A stretch of 64,000 bases of DNA from Ridgeia piscesae (GCA_025642075.2 JAODUO010001179.1:1-64000); one strand, 5' to 3'; counted from the stretch's first letter, positions 24,682 through 36,099 are shown. Notes: generated from the sequence alone by a model not told the origin. Numbers and translations are program-made.

Positions 24682-24757
24682 GTTATTACTTATTATTTTA
24701 TATTATATTATATATATTATTATTATTATTTATTATTATTTATTATTATTATTATAA
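24594..24757. repeat. (TTA)n microsatellite
   Basis: A long ATT trinucleotide run at about 24597-24682, followed by impure ATT/ATTT units. Confidence 0.95.
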
Positions 24758-25043
24758 ATGACCATAGCTTGGAATAATTGCCATCACAAACAAGTATACT
24801 GGATTACCCTTAATATATTTACTGAAGTCACAGTTCTTATTTCAAGTTTGTGTGCCACTTTGTCTAGGATGGTTAATAAAACACCGCATACATAACAACG
24901 ATTCGATAAATATAATTCCAAGAATACAAATACAATTATATATTTATATCAATGAAACAATCTTTTTTCAGACATAGTCAAAATCCAAAGGAGAAACATA
25001 TAAATAATACATCATGTTATATATTATATTTGGAATTTTACAG

Positions 25044-25148
25044 ATGCGTGCAAGTCAAGCCCTTGCAAATATTCAAGTGTTTGCAAAAATACCGATACTG
25101 GTTACATCTGCATTTGGAACACAAACTATAACCCAGCGTATCATGGAT
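25044..25148 (+). CDS. Exon D2: EGF-like domain lacking its last disulfide, short form
   Basis: A 35-codon exon with acceptor ttttacag, donor gtgagt, phase 1/1. It reads ACKSSPCKYSSVCKNTDT, GYICIWNTN, YNPAYHG. Four cysteines remain. The fifth is Trp (ICIW) and the sixth position is His, as in the other D exons. It lacks the CNSSVC extension seen in D1 and D3. It joins A4 through Ser. Confidence 0.8.
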
Positions 25149-25489
25149 GTGAGTATTAGTTAATAATAATAATGTAGTTGCTCAATAACAGTAAAGTAAT
25201 AATTACATAACTAAGTACATTACACGATGTAACAATTGAAAATAAGCAACAGTGCTTATTTTCCATTTCTATGTACTACTAAAATTCGTGAAAAAAGCTA
25301 ATAATTCGTGAACAAAAAACAAACAAAAAACATCACAGTAGTGTAACTAGTTAATTAAAATTAGTGCATTACAAGAGTAACAAAAAATGAAAATAAAAAT
25401 ACATCGATGGACGTGTTGTCTTTAAGTAAATGTGTAATACAATTATAGCAAAGTAACGTGGCATAATAATACATTCAAAGCAGAAACAA

Positions 25490-26500
25490 GGTATATTACT
25501 GGCTATGTAGAAGCAGATAGTTCATTCTTATTTTAAAGATGTGTAAAGTGGCAGAGTATTGTAGACTGTTATTCAAGATAAGGGTGTTCCACATGTTTGC
25601 TGCGACATAGGCCAAAGATAATTGTCTGCAATTTGTTCTGCAGAACGATACGTTATATGCTAGTTTCTGCCTTGTGCTATATTTATGTGTCATGGTTGAC
25701 AACACAAATACGTCGTTAGATAAGGTAGGCAATATACCCTTATTATGCTTGGGGTGGTATGAGGTATGAGTTTATCGGATATGTATTCATTATCTGAAAT
25801 GATGTAAATAAAAGCTCTGTGTTGTCATAAAGTTATACATGAATAATTATGCGCACAATTATAGCCATTTTAGTGGAATACTTTTTCCTAAATCCAAATT
25901 AGAAATTATATAGGATATTTTGTTATTATTTTAAATTTGGAATTTTTACAGATCTTTCCAAAACCCTTTTAAAATACAAAGGGATGAAAAATCCCAACTT
26001 TACATCTAGGGAAACATCAAACTATAACCCAGGTTCATGGGTGATATTATTTGAATCGTATTCATCAGTAGGCTCAAAAAAGAAAATAAAAATTTCAAAT
26101 AAGTTTAGGGCAATTTTTTAAAATTGTTGCAACAGTTTCATTTTTTCCATTTTTATGCATCGACTTTGCGTATTTTGGACCGACATTAGTAAAATAGTTA
26201 CATAATGCATTTGCAATTTGATCAGAATTTGTATTTATATCATTATTATTTTTGAAGTGTAAAGGAATGCCAGATATATCGTTGTTTTTCCCAATCATAG
26301 TTTTTAGTAAATTCCATACTTTTTTAGTCATTCTTAAATGCGTTTAATTTATGAGCATCTTGAGTTTTCTTGGCGATTTGTTTTCCTTTATTATGCATAT
26401 TTCTGTGTTTGGCATACAGATTGTAGTCAGAATGCGCCTTGAGTTTACTGATACATTGTCGATACCATTTATTTGCAGTTATAGAAAATTTCGTTAGATC
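25490..26500 (-). mobile_element. LINE with missing RT core, minus strand
   Basis: Minus-strand pieces come from the two ends of a non-LTR polyprotein. 26500-26080 is the endonuclease-RT linker (KKVWNLLKTMIGKNN, IANALCNYFTNVGPKYA). 25740-25496 is the C-terminus (YSTRQKLAYNV, FCRTNCRQLSLAYVAANMWN, HIFKIRMNYLL). The 250 bases between cannot hold the RT catalytic core, so that part is deleted. The linker resembles the element at 12.0-15.4 kb in type but is not the same copy. It lies in the D2-A4 intron. Confidence 0.7.
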
Positions 26501-26502
26501 AG

Positions 26503-26541
26503 CCTGCCTGCCCGCCCGCCCGCCCGCCCGCCCGCCTGCCC
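26503..26541. repeat. (CCCG)n microsatellite
   Basis: Seven or so CCCG/CCTG tetramers, followed by a pyrimidine-rich stretch and the conserved intron end before A4. Confidence 0.9.
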
Positions 26542-26634
26542 CTATCTTCCTCACTACCTACCTATGTTTCTACGTAATCACATACCTACATGCATTCATA
26601 TAATTATTGATGTATATTATTCTGTTATCGACAG

Positions 26635-26850
26635 CCATGGGGACAAACCACGCATTTGTTGGTGTTGCCACACAATCTTCTACTTTTGAAGACAACACTC
26701 CTGAATTGGCCATAGATGGAAATATAAATAATTGTTTGTCGAAACACAGCTGCTCCCATACGTTAGACGACTACGAACCTTGGTGGAAAGTCACGTTCAA
26801 GTACGATATTCGTGTGAGCGAAGTTGTCATAGTAAATCGTCTGGATAATC
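26635..26850 (+). CDS. Exon A4: N-terminal half of F-type lectin domain, unit 4 (complete motif)
   Basis: A 72-codon exon, acceptor gttatcgacag, donor gtaagt, phase 1/1, very similar to A1. It reads MGTNHAFVGVATQSSTF, ELAIDGNINN, HSCSHTLDDYEPWWKVTF and VSEVVIVNRLDN. The His of SHT is 26 residues before the Arg of NRLD. With exon B4 the motif continues NPEER, so HX26RXDX4R is complete and fucose binding is plausible. The Cys of HSCSHT is kept and should pair with the LCEV Cys in B4. The intron upstream is also like that before A1 and A6. Confidence 0.87.
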
Positions 26851-26869
26851 GTAAGTTATAAAACGAGCT

Positions 26870-27360
26870 ATTTCGTTAGTAGTTTTTAGTTGTCAATAGC
26901 TAATATTAACAATTGGCCTGATGAAAGCCTGTCGTAAAATTAGAAAGATTCCAAAATCTGAGCCGTCTCGCTTAAATAGTTTTCGCGACCTTTTACAGGT
27001 CAGTGTCCCTTCCACCACTTTAGACCTGTGTATTTTTTTTTAATTGTTCTGTATAATATACGTATCACATGACCGTGTTTAGGACATGAATATAGTTATT
27101 GATTATTATGCAGCAAGTTAAAAAAGAACCTGAGTTAGTCAATAAATCACTCGCTAGATTTTCAGTTTTCAAAAGTAAATTGTAATTTGTAAATTAGTAG
27201 GTATAGATACATACACATTTACAAAACAGAGCAATGTGGCATGTTTAGTTTGTCAACTATGATTCTGTACATATGTTGTATTTCTTAAAAACAAAAAAAA
27301 CAACATCCGACCGAACAAAAATCAATACCGGCAAACTTATATTCCCAAGATAATTTTTTC
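26870..27360. other. No gene seen (intron A4-B4)
   Basis: AT-rich intron. The first 60 bases resemble the sequence after A1 (ctatttcgttagtagttttcagttgtcaa type), again showing duplicated introns. Confidence 0.5.
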
Positions 27361-27480
27361 TAGGTGTATAGGTCTAATATACTTTCTGTAACTGTAAAAT
27401 CCTCCATGCTTCATGAAAACTATTTGTATAGGTCAAATATAATTTCTGTAACTGTAAAATCATCCATGCTTCATGAAAAC
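27361..27480. repeat. 60-base tandem duplication
   Basis: Two adjacent 60-base units (27361-27420 and 27421-27480) share gtataggt, tttctgtaactgtaaaat and ccatgcttcatgaaaac with only a few differences. A short open frame across it is a by-product of the duplication. Confidence 0.92.
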
Positions 27481-28017
27481 ATTTTACTATCCTGTGTATT
27501 CCAAATTGGTTGCGTTTTGAGGCATAGATTGTTAACTGAATACAAATGCTTTTAATAACAGTTGTGGATAATGGTATGTAGACATAACAATGAGCATCAT
27601 CAAAACAATGTGACTTCCCTATTTATTTTATTTAAAATATTTACGTTCAAACTATATGGTTTTAATGTATATATACATTACAGAGTACAATCTCGTGAAA
27701 TGTAATTGTCATAGATGTATTCGTTCAATATATATTAATCTGTGAAATATGAGTAATTCTATATATAATGAGCCTTCACATCACATATCACAAGTCCAAT
27801 ATTTATTAATGAATTAATTTGGCGAAGGTCTGTGGTAAGATAAGCAAGATTCATAATTTTGAACGTTCTAACTTAATTTGTTTTCGAATTACAGCAGTGT
27901 GTCGTTTGGGACCGTTTCTTCTTGCTGCCCATCAGGGTGTGTTAAGAGTTGCAGTCTGCATTGTGGTACACGCTTAACTAAATGGCGACATTTAACGATG
28001 GTGTATATGTGAATATG

Positions 28018-28027
28018 TATGTATGTA

Positions 28028-28121
<94 letters not shown>

Positions 28122-28134
28122 TGCGTGCGTGTGT
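28018..28134. repeat. (TATG)n(GT)n(GCGT)n microsatellite
   Basis: TATG units, then about 70 bases of GT, then about seven GCGT tetramers. Confidence 0.97.
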
Positions 28135-28375
28135 AAAATAAATATTGCAATGTATCCATCAATCATTCGGTTATGGTAGGATATCAGAATTAGAATTAGG
28201 TGTGACAAGACAATGATGACTGTTGCTTCCGTTGTTCGTAACATTTAATACAACAATATAAGGTATCACATATAATGTTTCGTATATAAGTTAATAAGGT
28301 AAGTATCTGTAACATAAACAAATGGCTATGCATGGATATTCCGTATCACAAAAATGACCGTCTACTGTTGGGCTT

Positions 28376-28568
28376 GAGAAGAAGACGACGCCGACGACGA
28401 CGACGACGACGACGCCGAGGAGGAGAAGGGAAGGGAAGGGAAGGGAAGGAAGGGAGGGAAGGGGAACGGAACGGAACGGAACGGAACGGAACGGAACGGA
28501 ACGGAACGGAACGGAACGGAACGGAACAGAACAGAAGAGGAGGAAGAAGAAGAGGAGGAAGAAGAAGA
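28376..28568. repeat. Purine-rich satellite: (ACG)n, (AAGGG)n, (GGAAC)n, (GAA)n
   Basis: About 190 bases in which ACG triplets, AAGGG pentamers, thirteen or so GGAAC pentamers and GA-rich triplets follow one another. Nearly all purine on the plus strand. Arg/Gly/Glu- and Ser/Phe-rich frames here are not genes. Confidence 0.95.
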
Positions 28569-28639
28569 TACTATTTGTAATCTAAATGTTATACGCAACC
28601 TTGTCAGTTATATTAAACATATTATTCTATTGCTTAGCA

Positions 28640-29500
28640 TCATATGACTTGTTCGTCCATCCGTCCTGAATGATGACTATGATATCTCTGGTCTGTAGCA
28701 TATGGGCGATGTGTCCGAATGTGGCTGATCAGGCCGATTCGGGCACGAAAGGTTCTGTCGCAGTTCGGACATGGAATAGCAGTAATGATCGCAGAGCTTG
28801 TTTCGGCAGCACTGGATTTGCGGAACAGTCTCTTTCCTTCTGCCTGGCATATCGTGGTTTGTTCATAGGACTCAGGTCCCTTCCGGATCAAGCTGCGTTG
28901 TTGGCTTCAAACGCCTTTAGCGAGGATTTGAGGGGTCTTCATGACATTTGTGTTGACCGCCAGTACACTTCCTCCCCTCTGACAGTTCTCCATATAGCAG
29001 GTGCTTTGGTAACCTTTCATCGCTCATTCTTACAACATGGCCAGCCCATCGAAGTTGAGCTTTCTTCAGTAGGGCATGCATGTTTTTGCAGCCCTGCCAG
29101 CTTGAGAACCTCCGGGTCTGGGATCATGTTTTGCCATGTGATGCGAAGCAATCTGCGCAGGCATTTGATATATGATCTGTTTAGCTTCCTTGCGTGCCTA
29201 CAGTATGTTTCGGAGGTATAGATGAGAGTGGTCATGACTACAGCTTTGTAGTCTTTCAGCTTTGTTTGGAGATTGAGTCATTGTCGTTCTCACACACAGC
29301 CTTCTGAAAGTTGTGCTTGCTTTGGCAATTTTCGCATCAACCTTGTCATCGATAAGCGTATTTCTGGATAGAATACTACCGAGATATGTGAACTTGTCGA
29401 CAGTCTGCAGCTTCTGGTCCTTGACTGTGATGGTTGGATCTGAGTAATCCGTTTTCTTTGTGCTGATGGTGAGTCTAAAAGCATCTGGCTTGTAGTCTTC
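28640..29500 (-). mobile_element. LINE 3' end with zinc-finger tail, minus strand
   Basis: Minus strand, high to low coordinate: frames around 29500-29290 match the RT region near the strand-transfer end. 29235-29017 reads YTSETYCRHARKLNRSYIKC, LRRLLRITWQNMIPDPEVL and LAGLQKHA. 28891-28640 carries a single C2H2 finger, CPNCDRTFRARIGLISHIRTH, split by a few residues from the end. A C2H2 finger after the RT is typical of some Jockey/CR1-group LINEs. Frameshifts make it a dead, 5'-truncated copy in the A4-B4 intron. Confidence 0.8.
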
Positions 29501-29564
29501 TCACATTAAACAGCTTGCCATCAGGGTTTTTAAATACAATGTGAAATTGCCTGCATTAAATAAT

Positions 29565-29769
29565 ATCAAAAGGGAGCATGTTGAAATGCATGCAGTCTTT
29601 ATTCCCTATTAGCGAAACATAAAAACTGCGTAATTATATAGCTGTTGTCGCTACCACAGTACGTGAGTCGGATTCAGGGATGGAGTTACAATACTTGCTA
29701 ATATTGTCTACGTACAGGTGACGTTTGCAATACATGTCATGTTGATAACGATGTGTTTGTATACATCAG
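29565..29769 (+). other. Conserved intron block before exon B4
   Basis: Paralogue of 3160-3370 and of 54733-54937: starts atcaaaagggagcatgttga, includes gtgagtcg and gataacgatgtgtttgtat, and ends at the acceptor. Confidence 0.75.
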
Positions 29770-29970
29770 CTGAAGAACGCCTGCAAAACTTCAGTATCAT
29801 CGTTGGTCAAAATAACGGAAAGAAATGTGGATCGTTCAACAATAAGATGTCAGTAGGAGAGACGTCGGCATTTTCCTGTGAAGCTGATGCCAGAGGGACT
29901 TCACTGAAGATCAAAATAAATGGAAGACATGAATTTCTGACACTTTGTGAAGTTTTCATTTTCGGGACAG
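29770..29970 (+). CDS. Exon B4: C-terminal half of F-type lectin domain, unit 4
   Basis: A 67-codon exon between atacatcag and gtatgt, phase 1/1. It starts EERLQNFSIIVGQNNG, continues KKCGSFNNKMSVGETSAFSC and ends LTLCEVFIFGT. The junction with A4 gives Pro and puts Arg of EER at the last position of RXDX4R. It is one codon shorter than B3 before KKCG. Cys residues for two disulfides are present. Confidence 0.85.
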
Positions 29971-30609
29971 GTATGTTTGGAGAACACAGGTGCATTACAT
30001 TAAATAACAGACATTGCAGAATTTATTTATGAATGATATAATATTTAATGGCAAGTATATTTGCACGTCATTTGGGAGAGTTGACTGTAAAGTTTATCTG
30101 GAATAGTTTTTTTTTATGGGTTCTTGCGTCAATGCCCTGGGGAAAATGTATGTTTCCACCCATTCAGCATCTTCAACTCATCAACCTCACCTTATATTGC
30201 CACATCCAAACTAAAATCTGCATTGAACAATACAAAACATAATAACTGATATATCATGTTATCTTATAAGTAAATAGTATTGCAAAGTTTAATTTATCAT
30301 GTACATTTACGCTAAACTGACATATTCTTATTGTAATCACCACCTTTGGGTTATTGTGTCCAACGACACAATTAGTGAACAAACTTCCAAAATTGTTGAG
30401 AACTCTAAATATATCAAGGGCACGGTAAAATTCGTAGATATAGTAACAATAGCACGTAAATGCATGTACATCGTAGATTAACAGCTGACTTCCAGTGATC
30501 AATGCAGACAAACTTGTTCAGGACTGCTACTAAATGCCACCACACCAAAAATATTTGCGTTATGTTTTTCGGGTACCGAATATGTATATATACATTTACA
30601 GATTATTGA

Positions 30610-30610
30610 A

Positions 30611-30668
<58 letters not shown>

Positions 30669-30669
30669 A
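30610..30669. repeat. (GT)n with flanking inverted 18-mer
   Basis: A GT run interrupted by one TTTG. The flanks (gattattgaaatgtgtg before, cacatttcaataattt after) form an imperfect inverted repeat. Confidence 0.8.
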
Positions 30670-30790
30670 TACACATTTCAATAATTTGTTTTCTATCGAA
30701 ATTAAACATATTCACTTTTATTTCACTTCGCCACATCGTGAATATGTTTAATTTCGTTACAAAAAAGTATTGAAATTTGTTTATTAACAG

Positions 30791-30901
30791 CACTGAACTC
30801 GTGCACTATACGTCCATGCCAAAACGGAGCCACATGCACTAACATCCCGGACGGCTACAAATGCACTTGCGAGGATAATTACTTTGGAACACACTGTGAA
30901 T
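30791..30901 (+). CDS. Exon C3: canonical EGF-like domain, unit 4
   Basis: A 37-codon exon between ttattaacag and gtaagt, phase 1/1, the closest relative of C1. It reads LNSCTIRPCQNGATCTNIP, DGYKCTCEDN, YFGTHCE with six EGF cysteines. The intron after it matches that after C1 (acacatgcttcac-atgatgtact type) but without the GT expansion. Confidence 0.87.
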
Positions 30902-31254
30902 GTAAGTTCCAAACGTAAAGCGCGCGCATTCTAACACATGCTTCACAATTATGTACTTCTGTAAGTTTGTTTGTATGTGTGAGTTTGTGTATTAGGTACG
31001 CTTGAACCGTTAGAGGCTCTATTTTGTGTCGGCTTGTTTGTTTTACTTATTTATTAATTAAATCATATATTTATTAGTTATATACACGTGTGTACCATAT
31101 AATTGTCAGATTATATTTATATTGTAGTTAATTTAATTTGACATGCTGATATCCCATGTTACTTTCTGAACTCAGATTAGTTGTTTGTCGTTACACTAAT
31201 TTATTACTAATTACGTTATTTTGTTTTAGCGTGAAACATACGCTATTTAGAAAC

Positions 31255-31470
31255 AAACGCTATAGACAGTTAGCTCATTTAATAATATTGTCTCATTGCA
31301 CGTTTAAGCCTTATTGAACATTTAAAACTAATGATAAAACGATGTTGATATGATGTTACGAAGTTGACCGTTCTATGTACACATACGAACGATTTTTCTA
31401 CAGTTTGTTGTCAGTTGGTTGCTTAATTTACACCTTGCTTCGTTTTACAATGTTGGCTGCTCGATAGAGG
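31255..31470 (+). repeat. Dispersed repeat, inverted partner of 17165-17400
   Basis: See the copy after B2. Landmarks here: gatatgatgttacgaagttg, gtcagttggttgctt, cttcgttttacaatgttg. Probably a non-autonomous mobile element in the C3-D3 intron. Confidence 0.7.
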
Positions 31471-31539
31471 TATGAAAATGTGTTTGTATATTTTGTAAGT
31501 CCTAACTAAAATAATTACGAAGAGGCTACTGAAAACCCT

Positions 31540-32450
31540 TGATGAAAACCAATCACAAGAGGAAGATGGACTCGGAGTCTGGTACTCAACGACATACGAT
31601 ATCGTCAAAACAAATTGAAGGCGATGTGCCGAGAACATCTTAATCCGATCTGCGTCAAGAACTAACACAAGTCGTGTACGTGTAAGCTACTCATAGACAT
31701 CTATGCAAACACTATTCGATGGCTGTCCTCTATATAAAGGAAGCAGCAAGAGCAACAACATGGCAAAACAAGGATATACTATATCGACCAAGCCGTTTAA
31801 GGCAGCAACCCAAAATCATATTCTGGAAATTAAGTAATTTTCGCGTCGCCGACGACATACTAATATACGCTAACATTCTTGCGTGAAGAAATGCTGCAGA
31901 ATTTTGTTTTTGAAAATGACAATCAAAGTTTCAAGACGTAATGTGTAACACAGAGATGATGAAGGAAAACAGCACACAACTCTGGTAGTAAACGGTATCA
32001 GCTACGTCTATCTGAGACATCTATGCAGCACCAGAGACAGCACTCAAGAGGCGATTCCAATCAGATTCACGTCCCACTGGTCAGCGTTCGCCAAACACCA
32101 CAACATATATTAAAGGGTAACTTTGGATCCAACTGATGCAACACTGATATACAGAGTAGAACATGGCCACTCACTAACCAGGCTTTCAACATGCTAGCAG
32201 TAGCACAAGAAAAGATGGAAAGAAATATGTGAAAAATTACTTACCTGAAACATTTTTTTGGTAAAAACGAACATATTGTAAGTGACAAGACATCATCCAT
32301 AGACGTGACTGAACAGTTCAGAAGAGGGATATGGACTTTTGCACGGCTCAATAGTAGAATACGAGATACCCGATGACAGTCGCGTATCACCAGCCGGAAT
32401 CCTTAAAAATGGAAACGATCTACACAACTTCATTAAGACATTACACTCTT
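31540..32450 (+). mobile_element. RTE-like LINE, decayed, plus strand
   Basis: Shared RTE blocks in plus orientation: gatgaaaaccaatcacaagagg (31540), tatcgaccaagc (31781), gacgacatactaatatacgctaac (31852), ctagcagtagcacaagaaaagatgg (32200), gacgtgactgaacagttcagaag (32300) and a GIWTFARLNSRI-like frame. The order matches the minus-strand copy at 5.3-7.0 kb. There is no open frame longer than about 60 codons. Confidence 0.75.
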
Positions 32451-32459
32451 AAATGAATT

Positions 32460-32968
32460 AAGCCTGAAACAAGATTTTGCGGGATACTTTCAGGAGAATG
32501 TTCATTATGCTTTATCTTAAAATATATTTCATTACGTCGCATTATACCGTTTATACTAGTCGATAATCTACGTAGTTGCAACCATTTGGAAACACATTTT
32601 ACAACTATTTTCAAAAATGAACCCCTTCGACCATTTGTCAACAACATGTCACTTCTTCTCGCAATACGAGTACTTAAAATGCAATCGTTTCAAAGCCGCT
32701 GCCTCATTATCGAATAAACCATTGAAAATATTGTTCAACAAAAACAATCGTAAACAAATTATTTCTACTTTATTGGAACAGTTTGAAACAAGCTTTATTA
32801 CAAATCAGATAACAGTACTTATTATAATTTATGTTTTAATGAGCAACATTCCCAAATAGATAAAGCATACATGCAACACTGTTGTAGACTTATAATATTT
32901 CATCATGTTTACACATATAAACAAGACAAATGAGAAACATCTGATTGTTGTTTGATTTAATAAAACAG
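32460..32968. other. No gene seen (intron C3-D3)
   Basis: An 80-codon plus frame at 32617-32859 has no recognised motif. Left unassigned. Confidence 0.4.
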
Positions 32969-33097
32969 ATGTGTGCAATTCAAGTTTTTGCAATGCGTGC
33001 AAGTCAAGTCCTTGCAAATATTGGAGTGTGTGCAAAAATACAGTAACTGGCTACAGCTGCACTTGGAATAGAAACTATAACCCTGCGTATCACTTAT
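32969..33097 (+). CDS. Exon D3: EGF-like domain lacking its last disulfide, long form
   Basis: A 43-codon exon, acceptor aataaaacag, donor gtgagt, phase 1/1, nearly the same as D1. It reads DVCNSSFCNACKSSPCKYW, SVCKNTVTGYSCTWNRN, YNPAYHL. It has the extra CNSSFC pair, the Trp at Cys5 and His at Cys6. A TA tract starts 24 bases after the donor, as after D1. Confidence 0.83.
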
Positions 33098-33118
33098 GTG
33101 AGTATTATTTATTATTGC

Positions 33119-33120
<2 letters not shown>

Positions 33121-33184
<64 letters not shown>

Positions 33185-33186
33185 AT
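33121..33186. repeat. (TA)n(GT)n microsatellite after D3
   Basis: About 52 bases of TA followed by GTGTGTGTGTA. Confidence 0.95.
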
Positions 33187-33199
33187 ATGTATAATTTGA

Positions 33200-33960
33200 G
33201 ACAATGGTATTCTTCACTGAACGTTTAAAATAAGCATACGGGAAAAAACATTAATTGTCAATTAAATTTAGAAAGATTTATCTTTGTTAGATATATTTTC
33301 CTCACGATTCGTATAATTATTTCTATAAATATGAACAATTACATACAGTACACCATTGTTTTAAAACTTCGGTTGGTATTCTTTTGTGAAAAAATCAAAA
33401 AAACAAATGTTATACAAATCATCCGTTCCGCGTTGTGATTGTCAACTTATACATGCACAACGAATGGTATGCCAACTAAGCTAAAGCGAACATGACGAAG
33501 CCCACGACAGAGTTCAGTTGATCAGTTAAAATATACTTCTTTTGCATTTTAGTGACAGGTACACGGTTTTTCTAATGAAATTAAGTGCAGTATATGTTTG
33601 CAATGCATGTTTCCTCGTGTGATTTATCTTCCGTGGGCTGCAGTCATTTGAGTTATTCTGTAAACGAGCCGACAATCGCGAAACATTTGGCCCTCGCGAA
33701 ATGTACGTCTTTTACTTGTTATTACAATTTAATTTGTATAAAAATATAAGAAAAGTGTAGTTACCCTATTATGATTATAGTTTATTTTACATCGGCGTAT
33801 CGCACAATAAAATAACCTTGCACAATTATGAAAGGATAGAATCAAGTATGCATCACAACTGACGTCACCATTGAATATCTGTACAGTGTGGCCAAAATAT
33901 GCATCTTTAAAAAGTCCAATAGCCAGACACAAGGAGGAATTTCAAAGTGATTTATGTATT
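33200..33960. other. No gene seen (intron D3-A5)
   Basis: AT-rich intron with no recognised element. Confidence 0.4.
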
Positions 33961-34071
33961 TATGTTTTAGTTTTTGTTTTTGTTGTGTTGTATGTGTGTA
34001 ATGTGTTATTTGTGTGTTATATAATTTTTGTGTGGTGTGTGTGTGTGTGTGTGGTGTTGTGTGTGTGTGTG

Positions 34072-34135
<64 letters not shown>

Positions 34136-34170
34136 TATTATGATGATTGTGAGTGTGTGTGGTGTATGTG
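33961..34170. repeat. (GT)n-rich tract
   Basis: Impure TTTG/TGTG sequence leading to a pure GT run at about 34077-34134. Confidence 0.92.
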
Positions 34171-34239
34171 ATGTATTATTATATATTAATTATATAATAA
34201 TAAATATATATATAAATACATACATAATACATATAAATA

Positions 34240-34860
34240 AACACTAGAGGTCGATGTCGTGTGTACACACAGTGGAAAACAACAGTAACTACGGCTCTAC
34301 CGGGGCGTTTACTTAGAACACGACAATACGAAATGATGCTTTCTACAAAACGTAAACAATCGTCAGAGTGTCTGGTGTTGCCAAATCTTACTGAGGCAGT
34401 TGATATTATCGATGGCACCACCTTGCTGCAACGGCTGTGTGGCGATGGATTATCTGGGTACATCCGTGCAAAGCACACATAATGGAGCATACCTGATACA
34501 GGTGAAGAGTGTCATGTCGAGAATATATTAATGAAAGGTCTACCACAAGGATCTGTTCCGAGATCAATGCCTACACTGCTCATTTAACTAAACGAATATA
34601 CCATTACACAATAATTATTCGCCTTACGATGATGTTCCTACTACACCCTCGGGAGAAACGGAAATGGAATCCACCTCGCCGTTCAGAACATTGGAAGCTG
34701 TCACACTGTCGCTCGTCATTATCGTGATAGGATCGCAATATGTTGCTTCTCACACTTCATAGAAATTATGGTCGAGTGAGAGAAACATATCAAAGCAGGA
34801 AACAATTTGTATTTTATGTATACATAAATATGCGCATGGCTATTGATACACAAACAAACA
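34240..34860. other. Unassigned stretch in the D3-A5 intron
   Basis: More balanced in composition than the surrounding intron. A 73-codon plus frame at 34261-34482 is open, but no domain was recognised. It could be an old mobile-element fragment. Confidence 0.3.
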
Positions 34861-34912
34861 AACAAACAACACACACACACGTATACATTATTGTTTGTTT
34901 TGCATTCGACAG

Positions 34913-35131
34913 CCTTGGGAACAAATTTTGCACATCAAGGTTATGCTATAATGTCTTCAACATTTGCCAAACCGAATCGGCCAATAAGGCCAGAGATGAT
35001 AATGGTGATGATGACTACGGGCACAAAACCTGTTCTCGCACGAAAACAGAAAATAGTCCCTGGTGGACACTTTATTTCAGAAAGGTGGTTTCGGTGCGCG
35101 AGGTTATAATAGTCAATCCCCAGTTGTTGTG
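34913..35131 (+). pseudogene. Exon A5: frameshifted N-terminal half of F-type lectin domain, unit 5
   Basis: Paralogue of A2 with intact acceptor (gcattcgacag) and donor (gtaagt). It starts in frame (LGTNFAHQGYAIMSST). Against A2 it then has a net two-base insertion near 34975-34995, so the rest of the homology (DDNGDDDYGHKTCSRT, SPWWTLYFRK, REVIIVNP) lies in another frame. A further single-base gain near 35118 brings total length back to a multiple of three (219 versus 216). Read from the acceptor, the shifted frame meets TAA near 35107. So phase is restored at the donor but a stop remains. The exon is non-functional unless skipped, and skipping it would keep the reading frame. Confidence 0.85.
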
Positions 35132-35347
35132 GTAAGTAGACGATATAGTATCATTGTAATTGTTCTGCTTCCAATGGTTGCGTTATTTTAATCACACCTG
35201 CACTTGTAGTTCTCCGGTATATCGCAGGAAACAGTAATACTACTTCGAATACGCGAATGAAATTCAGCAATTAAACGACTGGCTTTATCTCGTTACGATA
35301 ACAGTATATTACTCGCTTCGCATCATTTTTTGTAAGGCGTACAATTT

Positions 35348-35354
<7 letters not shown>

Positions 35355-35380
<26 letters not shown>

Positions 35381-35426
35381 GTTATAGTATGTTATTCGTT
35401 TCGCATCATTTTTGTTAGTCAATTTC

Positions 35427-35476
<50 letters not shown>

Positions 35477-35496
35477 TTTTTTAGAGAAAATTTCAT

Positions 35497-35540
<44 letters not shown>
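35355..35540. repeat. (CA)n and (TA)n tracts before B5
   Basis: Short CA run at 35353-35368, TA runs at about 35430-35472 and 35501-35540. Confidence 0.92.
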
Positions 35541-35544
<4 letters not shown>

Positions 35545-35567
35545 TCGTAAATTTTCTTTCTTAACAG

Positions 35568-35771
35568 GTAGACACCTGAGAAATTTCAATATTGTTATTG
35601 GTCCATATAATGGACAATATTGGAAGTGCGGATCGACCAGCAATGACATAGCAACTGGCGAGACAGTTTCGTTCACCTGTGATCCTAATGCCATTGGTAC
35701 TGCGTTGAAGATCACGATCGAAGAAAGATTCGACTCCCTCTTACTTTGCGAAGTGTTAGTTTTTGGCACAG
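35568..35771 (+). CDS. Exon B5: C-terminal half of F-type lectin domain, unit 5
   Basis: A 68-codon exon, acceptor tcttaacag, donor gtatgc, phase 1/1, very close to B2. It reads RHLRNFNIVIGPYNGQYWKCG, TSNDIATGETVSFTC, DPNAIGTALKI and LLLCEVLVFGT. It is intact, in contrast with its broken partner A5. On its own it cannot complete the beta-sandwich. The junction with D4 makes Asp. Confidence 0.83.
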
Positions 35772-36059
35772 GTATGCTTTCATAGTCATTTTAATATTCG
35801 GGCTCCGAAGTTATAAAATCGTATTCAGTATTTTGGTCTATCGTTTGCAACAATTTTTGGAAGGCTATTATAATATTCCAAAATTGTAATGCAAATCGTT
35901 CTTTGGAAGTTCATGATACACAAACTTTGCATTAAAGATCTTGCAAAAAGTTTACTACTTAATTTAATTAATATTTTACATTGGTTGGAATGTGAAATTG
36001 TGCATAGTTTATAGATTTATAGATAGATTTATTACTTTTTTAAATATATTAAATTTCTA

Positions 36060-36061
36060 TA

Positions 36062-36092
<31 letters not shown>
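36060..36092. repeat. (TA)n microsatellite
   Basis: About 30 bases of TA in the B5-D4 intron. Confidence 0.9.
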
Positions 36093-36096
<4 letters not shown>

Positions 36097-36099
36097 TAC

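Noticed and set aside
28332..28598. Arg-rich or Ser-rich protein
   Set aside because: Purine satellite translated in both directions.
28640..28891. C2H2 zinc-finger protein gene
   Set aside because: The single finger follows LINE reverse-transcriptase frames in the right order and orientation, so it is the LINE tail.
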